Below are positions 8,293 to 16,553 of a DNA stretch of 40,817 nucleotides, one piece after another. The stretch lies in NCBI GenBank assembly GCA_016177005.1, contig JACOWC010000002.1:1-40817 (forward strand), given 5' to 3'. Each line of letters begins with the position of its first letter. Positions within the stretch are counted from its first letter, which is position 1. The notes beneath the pieces are model-generated. The model searched no databases. It was not told the DNA's origin and worked only from the letters and a program-made list of their open reading frames with translations. Position numbers and translations under genes: made by a program. Source of the DNA: Methylocystis sp. GTDB lineage: Bacteria; Pseudomonadota; Alphaproteobacteria; Rhizobiales; Beijerinckiaceae.

Positions 8293-9423
8293 CTATGCGG
8301 CCCCGGCGCTATCCATCACATTGAGGTTCGACGACAACGGCAGACCGTGCGCGGCGGCGACAGGCGCGGAAAATATCCGCCCGGCGGAAATTTCCAATCC
8401 CGCCCGAAGATGCGGATCGTCCTCGACGGCGCGACGCCAGCCCTTGTTGACGAGCGCCAGCACGAAAGGCAGCGTCGCGTTGTTGAGCGCGAAAGTGGAC
8501 GTGCGCGGCGTGATGCCGGGCATGTTGGTGACGCAGTAATGCACGACGCCGTCGACCACATAGACCGGGTCGGAATGGCTCGTCGGCCGCGAGGTCTCGC
8601 AGCAACCGCCCTGATCGATCGCGACATCGACGATCACGGCGCCGCGCTTCATCGTCGCCAACATGTCCCGCGTGATCAGGATCGGCGCCTTTGCGCCTGG
8701 CGCGAGCGCCGCACAGATGACGAGATCGGCGCGCTTTACCGATTCGGCGATCGCCGCGCGAGTCGAGTAGATGGTGCGGGCCGCAAAGCCGAAACGCGTC
8801 TCGAGCCGTCGAAGCGCGTCGGGATTTCGGTCGGCGACAAGCACGCTCGCGCCCATGCCGAGCGCTATCGCGGTCGCCTGCACGCCGACGCTGCCTGCGC
8901 CGAGGATGAGGACGTCAGCCGGCGGCGCGCCCGGCGCGCCGGCGAGCAGAACGCCGCGGCCGCCAGCCTGCTTCTCGAGAAAATGCGCGCCGATTTGCGG
9001 GGCGAGCCGGCCGGCGATTTCCGACATTGGCGCGAGCAGCGGCAATCCGCCGCCAGGCGCCGTGACCGTCTCATAGGCGATGCACTGCGCGCCGCTCGCC
9101 ATGAGCTTACGCGTCAGTTCAGCGTCCGCAGCCAAGTGGAAATAGGCGAAGAGCGCATGGTCCGGCCGCAGATAGGCGATTTCGCGCCGCTGCGGCTCCT
9201 TCACCTTCACGATCAGTTGCGATGCGGCGAATAGCGCTTCAGGACCGTCCACGAGATTGGCGCCCGCCATGGCGTAATCCGAGTCCGACAGCCCAGCCCC
9301 CTCGCCTGCGCCGCGCTCGATTAAGACCTCATGTCCTGCGCGGGCGAGTTCGGCGACCGAAGAGGGCGTCAAGCCGACGCGATATTCATTGTCCTTCGTT
9401 TCCCTCGGCGCGCCGACACGCAT
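8293..9423 (-). CDS. ald: Alanine dehydrogenase
   Basis: Catalyses reversible NAD-dependent deamination of L-alanine to pyruvate and ammonium. In methanotrophs and other C1 users this can serve ammonium assimilation (family knowledge). The 376-residue protein begins MRVGAPRETKDNEYRVGLTPSSV, has catalytic Lys in VKVKEPQ and His in YFHLA, and the nucleotide-binding loop ILGAGSVGVQA. It ends in the conserved HYCVTNMPGITPRTST and LSSNLNVMD region. The track's start at 9525 adds 34 residues with no family match; the ATG at 9423 has GGAG seven bases upstream and gives the standard length. It is divergent from the DUF3775 gene. Confidence 0.95.
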   Translation of the reverse strand: MRVGAPRETKDNEYRVGLTPSSVAELARAGHEVLIERGAGEGAGLSDSDYAMAGANLVDGPEALFAASQLIVKVKEPQRREIAYLRPDHALFAYFHLAADAELTRKLMASGAQCIAYETVTAPGGGLPLLAPMSEIAGRLAPQIGAHFLEKQAGGRGVLLAGAPGAPPADVLILGAGSVGVQATAIALGMGASVLVADRNPDALRRLETRFGFAARTIYSTRAAIAESVKRADLVICAALAPGAKAPILITRDMLATMKRGAVIVDVAIDQGGCCETSRPTSHSDPVYVVDGVVHYCVTNMPGITPRTSTFALNNATLPFVLALVNKGWRRAVEDDPHLRAGLEISAGRIFSAPVAAAHGLPLSSNLNVMDSAGAA

Positions 9424-9551
9424 TTTCGGCTCCAAAAAAAGACGGCGTCGACTTGGGTAAAAATCTCGCCTTGCGGGAATATATGCAGAGGGCGGCCTTT
9501 CGCCACAAGGGCGAAGGTCAAGCAAGATTGAGCCGGGCGGAAGGAAAAGCG

Positions 9552-9953
9552 ATGCTGACCATCAATACGGACAAAGTCTGTTTCGTCGTCGTCAAGGCCC
9601 GCGAACTTGAAAGCGAAGATGAAGGCGTCGAGGCCGACGCGTCGAACGCCACCGACGACGGTTTCGTCAGCGTGTTGACCGAGGACGCGTTCTCCACCAC
9701 GCGCGACGAGATTTCGTCTTTCATCGACTCCATGGATATCGACGAGCAGATCGAGCTCGTCGCGCTGATGTGGGTCGGGCGTGGCGACTTCGACGCCAGC
9801 GAATGGAACGAGGCTGTGGCGCAAGCGCGGGCGCGCCATAAAGGCCCGACCTCGGCCTATCTGCTCGGCGTTCCGCTTCTCGCCTCATTTTTAGAGGGCG
9901 GGCTGGCGGAGTTTGGCGAAAGCTGCGAGCTTTATGCGGCCGATCGGCAGTGA
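9552..9953 (+). CDS. DUF3775 domain protein
   Basis: An acidic 133-residue protein beginning MLTINTDKVCFVVVKARELE, then SNATDDGFVSVL, then a helical ISSFIDSMDIDEQIELVALMWVGRGDF. This matches my recollection of DUF3775, a small family common in alphaproteobacteria with no known function. It has no signal peptide or membrane segment, so it is probably cytosolic. The ATG at 9552 has AAGGAAAAG upstream; the track's earlier start overlaps the divergent ald gene and has no support. The smbP-like gene follows in the same direction, about 80 bases downstream. Confidence 0.75.
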   Translation: MLTINTDKVCFVVVKARELESEDEGVEADASNATDDGFVSVLTEDAFSTTRDEISSFIDSMDIDEQIELVALMWVGRGDFDASEWNEAVAQARARHKGPTSAYLLGVPLLASFLEGGLAEFGESCELYAADRQ

Positions 9954-10032
9954 GCGCCTCGGACAAGGCCTCGATATCGCAGCGAAAGCGACCATATTTA
10001 CCGGTGATGCGGCGAACGTTGAGGAGACGTCC

Positions 10033-10371
10033 ATGAATCGCAGAATTTTCGCAACGGCGCTGGCTCTATCGATCGCAGCCTTTTTCGCCCCTCGATTGGC
10101 CTACGCGGAAGATCATCTGGCCGAGGCCATTACCCACACCAAACAGGCGATCAGCGAAGGCAAGGCGGGGAAGGCCGACGCGCTGACGATGCATGCGGAA
10201 GAAGGGCTCAAGCACGCCAAGGCGGCTGAGACCGCGAAGCCGAACGAGCACACCAAGCAGGGCATTTCCCATCTTGAAATGGCGATCGACCACGGCAAGC
10301 AAAACCATGCCGACGTTGCGACCAAACACGCCGAGGAAGCGCTGACCCATCTCGAAGCCGCGAAGAAATAG
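10033..10371 (+). CDS. Small periplasmic His-rich metal-binding protein, SmbP-like
   Basis: 112 residues. A Sec signal peptide (MNRRIFATALALSIAAFFAPRLAYA) precedes an all-helical mature part containing about ten His plus many Glu and Lys. Two tandem repeats of about 34 residues are visible: AITHTKQAISEGKAGKADALTMHAEEGLKHAKAAE and GISHLEMAIDHGKQNHADVATKHAEEALTHLEAAK. SmbP of Nitrosomonas europaea is a periplasmic four-helix bundle with this composition that binds Cu, Ni and other divalent metals. The role here is probably metal buffering, relevant if the host is a copper-dependent methanotroph (inference). GAGGAGAC precedes the ATG at 10033, and a strong terminator follows. Confidence 0.85.
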   Translation: MNRRIFATALALSIAAFFAPRLAYAEDHLAEAITHTKQAISEGKAGKADALTMHAEEGLKHAKAAETAKPNEHTKQGISHLEMAIDHGKQNHADVATKHAEEALTHLEAAKK

Positions 10372-10394
10372 GCTGCGCCGGCTTTGATGAAACG

Positions 10395-10424
10395 AGAGCG
10401 GCCTTGCTGAGGCCGCTCTTTTTT
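10395..10424 (+). terminator. Rho-independent terminator after the SmbP-like gene
   Basis: A perfect nine-base-pair stem AGAGCGGCC/GGCCGCTCT with a seven-base loop is followed by a run of T. It lies 23 bases after the stop codon. Confidence 0.92.
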
Positions 10425-10514
10425 GTGCGATTGCGCGAGATCGAGCGGTCATGACAGCGGCGCGCCGATCGCCTATGGACGTCGTGGCGGACACGGCCGC
10501 CGACGGGCCTATTG

Positions 10515-11933
10515 ATGAAATTTTCCTCCCCGCTGTTGCGCGTAAAATCGATCGAATCGCTGCAAGCCGAAGCCGACCGGCCAGGCGGATTCCGTCGCGT
10601 GCTGGGCGTCTGGCAGCTCACCGGAATCGGGCTCGGCGGACTCATCGGCGTCGGCATATTCGTATTGACCGGCGTGGTCGCGGCGACTCAGGCGGGACCG
10701 GGCGTCGCCCTCTCTTTCCTGATCGCCGGCGTCGCCAGCGCCGCGGCGGCGCTCTCCTATGCCGAATTCGCCGGAATGATTCCGGTCGCCGGCAGCGCCT
10801 ACACCTACGCCTATGCGGTGCTTGGCGAGCTCGCCGCCTGGATCATCGGCTGGGACCTTCTCTTGGAATATGCGCTCGTCGTCGCCGTGGTGGCGATCGG
10901 CTGGTCGGCTTATTTGCAGGCGCTCGTCGCGCAATTCGGCCTCGCTCTCCCCGAATGGGCGAGCGGCGCGCCTGGAACAGGCGCGGGCCGCGTCGTCGAT
11001 CTCTTCGCGGCGCTCGGCGCGCTTGGGGTCGCCGGCCTGTTGATTCTGCGCGTCGAACTCGGCGCGCGCTTCAACACGGCGATGGTCGTCATCAAGATCG
11101 CCGCGGCGCTGCTGGTGATTGCAGCGGGCATCCCCTATGTGCGCATCGAGAACTGGTCGCCCTTCATGCCTTTCGGCTTTTCCGGCGTGGCGCAAGGCGC
11201 GGCGGTCGTGTTCTTCGCCGTGTTCGGCTATGACACGCTGACGACGGCGGCCGAAGAAGCGCGCGCGCCGCAACGCGACGTGCCGCGCGCGGTTCTTCTG
11301 TCGCTCGTCGTGGCGCTGACGCTCTATATCGCCATGTCGCTCGTGCTCACCGGCGTCGTGCGCTACGACACGCTCGACACGCCGGCGCCGGTCGCGACCG
11401 CTTTTGCTTCGCTCGGCCTGCCCTGGGTCGCCTTCGTCGTGTCGCTCGCGGCGGTCGCGGGCATCGCCAGCGTGATGCTCGCCTTTCTGCTCGCCTGCGC
11501 GCGCATCTGGTTCGCCATGAGCCGCGACGGCCTGCTGCCCGGCTGGTTCGCCAGGCTTCATCCGCGCTTCCACACCCCCTATCGGCCGACGCTGATCGCC
11601 GGCGCGCTGACCGCGCTGGTCGCGGCGCTCTATCCGATCAAGGAAGTGGCGGAGCTGGTGAACATCGGCACGCTCTCCGCCTTCGTCGTCATCTGTTCGG
11701 CGATCATCGTGCTGCGCCGCACGAGGCCTGACGCGCGGCGCAGCTTTCGGGCGCCTTTCGTTCCCTTCACGCCGCTCATCGGCGTCGGCTTCTCGCTATG
11801 GCTCCTGTCGCGCCTGCCGACTGTCGCCTGGGAGCGCTTCACCATCTGGATGGCGATCGGCCTCGCGATTTATTTTTCCTATGGGCGACGGCGCAGCAAG
11901 CTGGCGGGCGACAGTGGAATTGAAGCCGGTTAG
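10515..11933 (+). CDS. APC-superfamily amino acid permease
   Basis: A 472-residue inner-membrane transporter with about 12-14 hydrophobic helices. The unwound first helix GIGLGGLIGVGIFVLTG is the substrate-binding signature of amino acid/polyamine/organocation permeases. FFAVFGYDTLTTAAEEARAPQRDVPRAV is the conserved sixth-helix and loop region of the cationic amino acid transporter/YfnA branch. LACARIWFAMSRDGLLPGWFARLHPRFHTPY is the conserved loop after helix 8. The exact amino acid is not determinable. The ATG at 10515 was preferred to the TTG immediately before it. It is convergent with the Rieske gene, 32 bases apart. Confidence 0.9.
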   Translation: MKFSSPLLRVKSIESLQAEADRPGGFRRVLGVWQLTGIGLGGLIGVGIFVLTGVVAATQAGPGVALSFLIAGVASAAAALSYAEFAGMIPVAGSAYTYAYAVLGELAAWIIGWDLLLEYALVVAVVAIGWSAYLQALVAQFGLALPEWASGAPGTGAGRVVDLFAALGALGVAGLLILRVELGARFNTAMVVIKIAAALLVIAAGIPYVRIENWSPFMPFGFSGVAQGAAVVFFAVFGYDTLTTAAEEARAPQRDVPRAVLLSLVVALTLYIAMSLVLTGVVRYDTLDTPAPVATAFASLGLPWVAFVVSLAAVAGIASVMLAFLLACARIWFAMSRDGLLPGWFARLHPRFHTPYRPTLIAGALTALVAALYPIKEVAELVNIGTLSAFVVICSAIIVLRRTRPDARRSFRAPFVPFTPLIGVGFSLWLLSRLPTVAWERFTIWMAIGLAIYFSYGRRRSKLAGDSGIEAG

Positions 11934-11965
11934 CGGATGCCTTCGGCCGGACATGGACTGGGCGT

Positions 11966-12310
11966 TCAGGCAATTGCGCCGGCGCGCGCCGGCTTGAGCG
12001 GCCCGACGTCGACCTGAATCTCGTCGCCCTCCACGCGAAGCGCGTAGGGATGAAGCGCATTGCGGACGAGATGCGTCACGCATTTGCCGCTTGTGCTGTC
12101 GAACCCCCATTGATGGTGCGGACAGGTGACGGTCTGCCCGTTGAAGGCGGCGTCGCTCAACGGCATGTCCGCATGCGGGCAGCGTCCGCGATAGGCCTTG
12201 AGTTCGCCGCCCGTCGGCCAAACCAGGAGCACGCTCTTTTTGCCGGCGTGAAAGAGGCCCATGCCTCCTTCGCCCACGGCGTCGGTGTTACAAATTGTCG
12301 TGAACGCCAT
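11966..12310 (-). CDS. Rieske [2Fe-2S] ferredoxin-like protein
   Basis: A 114-residue single-domain Rieske protein. The cluster ligands are Cys and His in RGRCPHADMPL and in VTCPHHQWGFD, the CxH...CxxH arrangement. No signal peptide or other domain is present, so it is probably a soluble electron carrier like the ferredoxins of ring-hydroxylating or multicomponent oxygenases, or an orphan. No oxygenase or reductase gene is nearby. The track's ORF start at 12556 adds a low-complexity region; MAFTTICN at 12310 fits the domain and has GAAGG upstream. Confidence 0.87.
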   Translation of the reverse strand: MAFTTICNTDAVGEGGMGLFHAGKKSVLLVWPTGGELKAYRGRCPHADMPLSDAAFNGQTVTCPHHQWGFDSTSGKCVTHLVRNALHPYALRVEGDEIQVDVGPLKPARAGAIA

Positions 12311-12698
12311 CGACGTCGCCTTCAAAAAAATCAAACCCTGACAGGCGGTAGCAAGTTGCGGACCAACGAAGCTCTGCGCTGGGCGGGAGGCGCGAGAATC
12401 GAACGGACAGCGATCGCATTCGCAATTCTTTTGGAGCGGCGGCCGGAGTTGCACGACGCAGGCCTTTTCGGCCCTGCCCGCCCGCGCCTCACGACGGCGG
12501 CCGGATACGTCAATAAGCGTCGTCGGTCGCAGAGAAGCGGGCGCGCAGCCTGTCATTGGCGCAGCGTCAGCACAAATTTTGTTTGCGACCGCTTCGGGAA
12601 TTCATCGACTTCTATATTGCTTTGCAGCCTTCTACTATGGGCTCATCGCCGTCTTCTGGTTGCGACGTCGATTTCTGACGCATGAGAGGATCGGCGCT
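12311..12698. other. Divergent intergenic region between the Rieske and mgtA genes
   Basis: About 390 bases with no convincing gene. The mgtA frame stays open upstream to a TTG at 12579 but shows no MgtA homology there. An imperfect hairpin, gcaggccttttcggccctgc, lies near 12450-12475. Promoters for both genes must lie here, and I see no clear Mg2+-sensing leader. Confidence 0.5.
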
Positions 12699-15269
12699 AT
12701 GTCGAAAGGCCGACGTGACGACTCCGCCTGGTGGCTGAACGCCGTCACAGATGACGCAGCGGACACGTCGGCCGCAGCGATGGGCCTAACGAGCGTTGAA
12801 GCGCGCGCGCGTCTCGCCGAGATTGGCCCCAATTTGTTCGACGTTCGTCAACAGCAGCCATTGTTCCTGCAATTTCTTGCGCGCTTTAGGAATCCGCTCG
12901 TCATTCTGCTGCTCGTCGCCAGCGCAATTTCGGCCTTCACCGGAGAAGTCGCGAATTTTGCGATCATCTCCACGATCGTGCTGTTCAGCGTCACGCTAGA
13001 CTTTATTCAGGAGCGTCGCGCCGGCAAAGCCGCGGAGCGTTTGCGTCAATCCGTCTCGGTGCGCGCCAAGATCGTTCGCGATGGCGTGGAGGTCGCGGCG
13101 CCCGTCGCCGACGTCGTCCCGGGGGACCTCGCCCTATTGTCCGCCGGCGACATGATTCCCGCTGACGGGCTGGTTTTGGAAGCGCGCGATTTATTCGTCA
13201 AACAGGCGCTGTTGACCGGCGAGCCTTATCCTGTCGAGAAACGGCCGGGGCCGGTTACAGCCGACGCAACGGAGATCCAGGACGCCGCCAACGCCGTGTT
13301 CATGGGAACCAGCGTGATCAGCGGCAGCGCCAAGATACGCGTGGTGAAAACCGGCGCCGACACGGCGATCGGCGCCGTCGCCGATCGCGTCAGGCGTCAG
13401 CCGCCGCCCTCGGCCTTCGAGATCGGGACGCATCGCTTTGGCTTACTGATCATGCGGCTCACGATCCTTCTCGTCTTGTTCGTTCTCCTGGTCAATGCGT
13501 TGCTGCACAGGCCGTGGCTCGAGTCCTTCCTGTTTGCCGTCGCGCTCGCCGTAGGCCTCACCCCCGAGCTGTTGCCCATGGTGGTGTCCGTCACCTTGTC
13601 GCGCGGCGCGCTGCACATGGCGAAGCGGCGCGTCATCGTCAAGCGATTGTCGGCGATTCAAAATTTGGGATCGATGGACATTCTGTGCACGGACAAGACC
13701 GGCACCTTGACCGAGGCGAGGATCAGGCTGGAGCGGCATGTCGACGCGGCCGGGAGGCCAAGCGACCGCGTTCTCGAACTCGCTTATCTCAACAGTTTTT
13801 TCGAGACGGGCTTAAAGAGTCCGCTCGACGACGCGATCCTCGACCATCAAAACATCGACGTGCATGAATGGAAGAAAATCGACGAAGTTCCGTTCGATTT
13901 TGAACGGCGGCGCGTTTCCGTGCTCCTTGAAAAGGGCGACGAACGATTGCTGGTGGTCAAAGGCGCCGCCGAGGAAATCATTACGCTCTGCAAGCTCTAC
14001 CAAGATTCGCAAAATGGCGTGCAACGCGCGCTTGAACCCTCGGCGCTCGCACAGATCAGCGGCCAGCGCATCGCCCTCGAAAAGGACGGCTTTCGCCTCT
14101 TGGGAATCGCCTGGCGGCGGGTTCCGCTCGATCACCAGCATGCAGTGGTCGGCGACGAGGCGGAGCTGGCGTTCGAAGGCTTCGCCGGATTTCTTGACCC
14201 TCCCAAAACCAGCGCCGGGCCTGCGCTCGCGGCCCTCGCCGCAAGCGGCGTGACGGTAAAGATCGTGACCGGCGATAGCGAATTGGTCACGCAGCATGTC
14301 TGCGCCAGCTTGAATATCGCCGTTGAGGGCGTGCTGACCGGCAAAGAGATCAGCGAAATGGATGACTCGGCCTTACGCGTCAAAGTGGAGCGGACCAATC
14401 TCTTTTGTCGCGTCAATCCTTCGCAAAAAGATCGGATCATTCTCGCGCTGAAAGCGCGCGGTCACGTTGTCGGCTATTTGGGCGACGGCATCAACGACGC
14501 GCCGTCCATGCACTCGGCCGATGTCGGCCTATCGGTCGACTCGGCTGTCGACGTCGCCAAGGAAGCGGCCGACATGATCCTCCTCGACCAGGATCTGCAC
14601 GTCCTTCATGACGGCGTGTTGGAGGGTCGCCGCACATTCGCCAACGTCATGAAATATATCATGATGGGCACGAGCTCGAATTTCGGCAACATGTTCAGCA
14701 TGGCGGGCGCCTCGCTCCTGCTGCCGTTCTTGCCGATGCTGCCGACGCAAATTCTTCTCAACAATATCCTTTACGATATTTCCGAAGTGCCGATCCCTTT
14801 GGACGATGTCGACGTCGAAGACGTTTGCCGACCGCAAGTTCTCGACATGAGCTTTATTCGCAACTTCATGCTGGTCATCGGTCCGATCAGCTCAGCCTTC
14901 GACTTTCTGACCTTTTACGTCCTGTTGTTCGTGCTGAACGCCAATGAGAATTTGTTTCGCACCGGCTGGTTCGTTGAATCGCTATCCACTCAGGTTTTGG
15001 TGATCTTCATCATTCGCACGCGCGGAAACCCGTTTAGGAGTAGAGCAAACCCGGCGCTTGTCGCAACGTCCTGCGCAATAGCCGTCATCGGCGCAGCGCT
15101 GCCGTTTAGTCCGTTTGCGTCCTATTTCGGATTCACGCCGCCGCCGGCTAACTTTTATTTGATGCTCGCCGCGATGGTGGTCGCCTATCTTGTAATCGTC
15201 CAAGTGGCCAAGAAAGGCTTTTATCGATGGTTCAACAGGTCGCGCACGCCATTGAGGACGATGTCATAA
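12699..15269 (+). CDS. mgtA: Mg2+-importing P-type ATPase, MgtA/MgtB type
   Basis: An 856-residue P3B ATPase that imports Mg2+ at the inner membrane. Order: cytoplasmic N-terminus with WWLNAVTDDAADTSAAAMGLTSVEARARL; first membrane hairpin (LVILLLVASAISAFTG); actuator domain with the TGEPYPVEK loop; PELLPMVVSVTLSRGAL; phosphorylation site CTDKTGTLTEA; hinge GDGINDAPSMHSADVGLSVDSAVDVAKEAADMIL; then the C-terminal six helices containing LLNNILYDISEVPIPLDDVD, where MgtA has its YDIS motif. The ATG at 12699 with AGAGGA upstream was chosen over the TTG at 12579. The stop overlaps the stop region of the convergent AI-2E family gene by six bases. Confidence 0.93.
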   Translation: MSKGRRDDSAWWLNAVTDDAADTSAAAMGLTSVEARARLAEIGPNLFDVRQQQPLFLQFLARFRNPLVILLLVASAISAFTGEVANFAIISTIVLFSVTLDFIQERRAGKAAERLRQSVSVRAKIVRDGVEVAAPVADVVPGDLALLSAGDMIPADGLVLEARDLFVKQALLTGEPYPVEKRPGPVTADATEIQDAANAVFMGTSVISGSAKIRVVKTGADTAIGAVADRVRRQPPPSAFEIGTHRFGLLIMRLTILLVLFVLLVNALLHRPWLESFLFAVALAVGLTPELLPMVVSVTLSRGALHMAKRRVIVKRLSAIQNLGSMDILCTDKTGTLTEARIRLERHVDAAGRPSDRVLELAYLNSFFETGLKSPLDDAILDHQNIDVHEWKKIDEVPFDFERRRVSVLLEKGDERLLVVKGAAEEIITLCKLYQDSQNGVQRALEPSALAQISGQRIALEKDGFRLLGIAWRRVPLDHQHAVVGDEAELAFEGFAGFLDPPKTSAGPALAALAASGVTVKIVTGDSELVTQHVCASLNIAVEGVLTGKEISEMDDSALRVKVERTNLFCRVNPSQKDRIILALKARGHVVGYLGDGINDAPSMHSADVGLSVDSAVDVAKEAADMILLDQDLHVLHDGVLEGRRTFANVMKYIMMGTSSNFGNMFSMAGASLLLPFLPMLPTQILLNNILYDISEVPIPLDDVDVEDVCRPQVLDMSFIRNFMLVIGPISSAFDFLTFYVLLFVLNANENLFRTGWFVESLSTQVLVIFIIRTRGNPFRSRANPALVATSCAIAVIGAALPFSPFASYFGFTPPPANFYLMLAAMVVAYLVIVQVAKKGFYRWFNRSRTPLRTMS

Positions 15270-16421
15270 AAAATCCGAAGGGCCGGGTTGATCGAACGAA
15301 GCGCTTTGATCAGCGGCAGGGGCGGCGAGCTCTCGCCACAGGAGCATCAATGCGGCCATGATCGCCGGTCCCAGGAAAAGGCCGAGGAGCTGGAACCGTT
15401 CGACGCCGCCGAGGATGCCAAGCAGGACCCAGAGAAACGGCAGCTTGGTCGCCCCGCCAATCAGCCTGGGCCTCACAAAATGATCGGCTGCGAAGATGAC
15501 GACGAAGCCGGCCAAAGCGACGATGATCGCCGGCGCGAGCCCTCCGGCTCCCAGCAGTATCAGGACTGCGACGCCAATTGCGATGCCGGCGGCGAACGGA
15601 ATCATTGCAGCCACCGCAGTAGCCATCGCAAACAGAACCGGGTGAGGCAGATCGGCAAGGGCGTAAACCACGCCCATCAGCATGCCTTCCCCAATCGCCA
15701 CGAAGACAAGTCCGGCAATCGTTCCGTGCACGGAAGCGACCATTTGCAAGGCGACGCGTTCGCCTCTGTCGCCGAACAGCTTTCGCGAAGCGGAGCGGCA
15801 TTGCATCGATATGTGTTCGCCATGACGAAACAAGAAAAACAACGTCAGCAGGGATACGCCAAAAATGACTCCGCGATGCAGCACATTGGCGCCCACATTC
15901 GCTCCAAGCTCACGAAGCGATGATGTGTTGACCTTCGCAATAATCTCCTTGGCCCATCCGGCATGCGACAAGTTTTCGCGCCACCAGCTCGCGAGCCATT
16001 GGCCGACGTAAGGCAGGCGCGCGATGAAATCTGGCGCCGGAATTCCGGATTTTTCCGCTTCCCGACCGTAGTCGATGAGGTCGCGCAGCTCGCGGGCCAC
16101 ATCTACCGCAAGAGTCGCGACCGGCAGAAAGATCGCCAGCCCCACGAGGGCCGTAAAGACAATCGGCAGTAGATCCCTGGCCGCCCAGGGCGACGCCTGC
16201 CGCCGCGCGCGATCGTAGAGCGGCCATAGCGCCACCGCCAGCACGAGAGCCCAGGCCAATGCGCGAAGGTAATTCCCCAGCACGTAGAGGCCCAAAGCGA
16301 CGAGCGTCGCGGAAAGAAACAGCCGCGCAACGGTTTCGCGCCAGGACAGCGCTTCTAGAGCGTCCGAGCGGCGAGCGGCCTCTTCCGCCTGCGCCCCAGC
16401 CAGCTCTCGACTCCTGTCCAT
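15264..16421 (-). CDS. AI-2E/PerM-family (UPF0118) membrane protein
   Basis: 385 residues with seven or eight membrane segments. The N-terminal helices LSATLVALGLYVLGNYLRALAWALVLAVALWPLYDRA and the family C-terminal block VRPRLIGGATKLPFLWVLLGILGGVERFQLLGLFLGPAIMAALMLLWRE identify the family. Members have been linked to autoinducer-2 export and to Na+/H+ exchange, but specificity cannot be read from sequence. The central part (about residues 130-200) is the expected soluble insertion. It is convergent with mgtA with overlapping stops, so transcripts of the two genes are antisense at their ends. Confidence 0.9.
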   Translation of the reverse strand: MDRSRELAGAQAEEAARRSDALEALSWRETVARLFLSATLVALGLYVLGNYLRALAWALVLAVALWPLYDRARRQASPWAARDLLPIVFTALVGLAIFLPVATLAVDVARELRDLIDYGREAEKSGIPAPDFIARLPYVGQWLASWWRENLSHAGWAKEIIAKVNTSSLRELGANVGANVLHRGVIFGVSLLTLFFLFRHGEHISMQCRSASRKLFGDRGERVALQMVASVHGTIAGLVFVAIGEGMLMGVVYALADLPHPVLFAMATAVAAMIPFAAGIAIGVAVLILLGAGGLAPAIIVALAGFVVIFAADHFVRPRLIGGATKLPFLWVLLGILGGVERFQLLGLFLGPAIMAALMLLWRELAAPAADQSASFDQPGPSDFL

Positions 16422-16553
16422 TCGCCGCTCCCAAATTCAGCGGGCTCCGCCAACCGACGACGCAGCGACGACGCTCCTCTATCTCGTTCTGCGCCTCGCC
16501 CACCGAGATTTTTTGGATTTTTTCCCGGCTCTCCTTTGCCGTCGCCTCTCATG

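Noticed and set aside
12579-12698. N-terminal extension of MgtA from the TTG at 12579
   Set aside because: No homology to MgtA and no ribosome site, whereas the ATG at 12699 has AGAGGA upstream.
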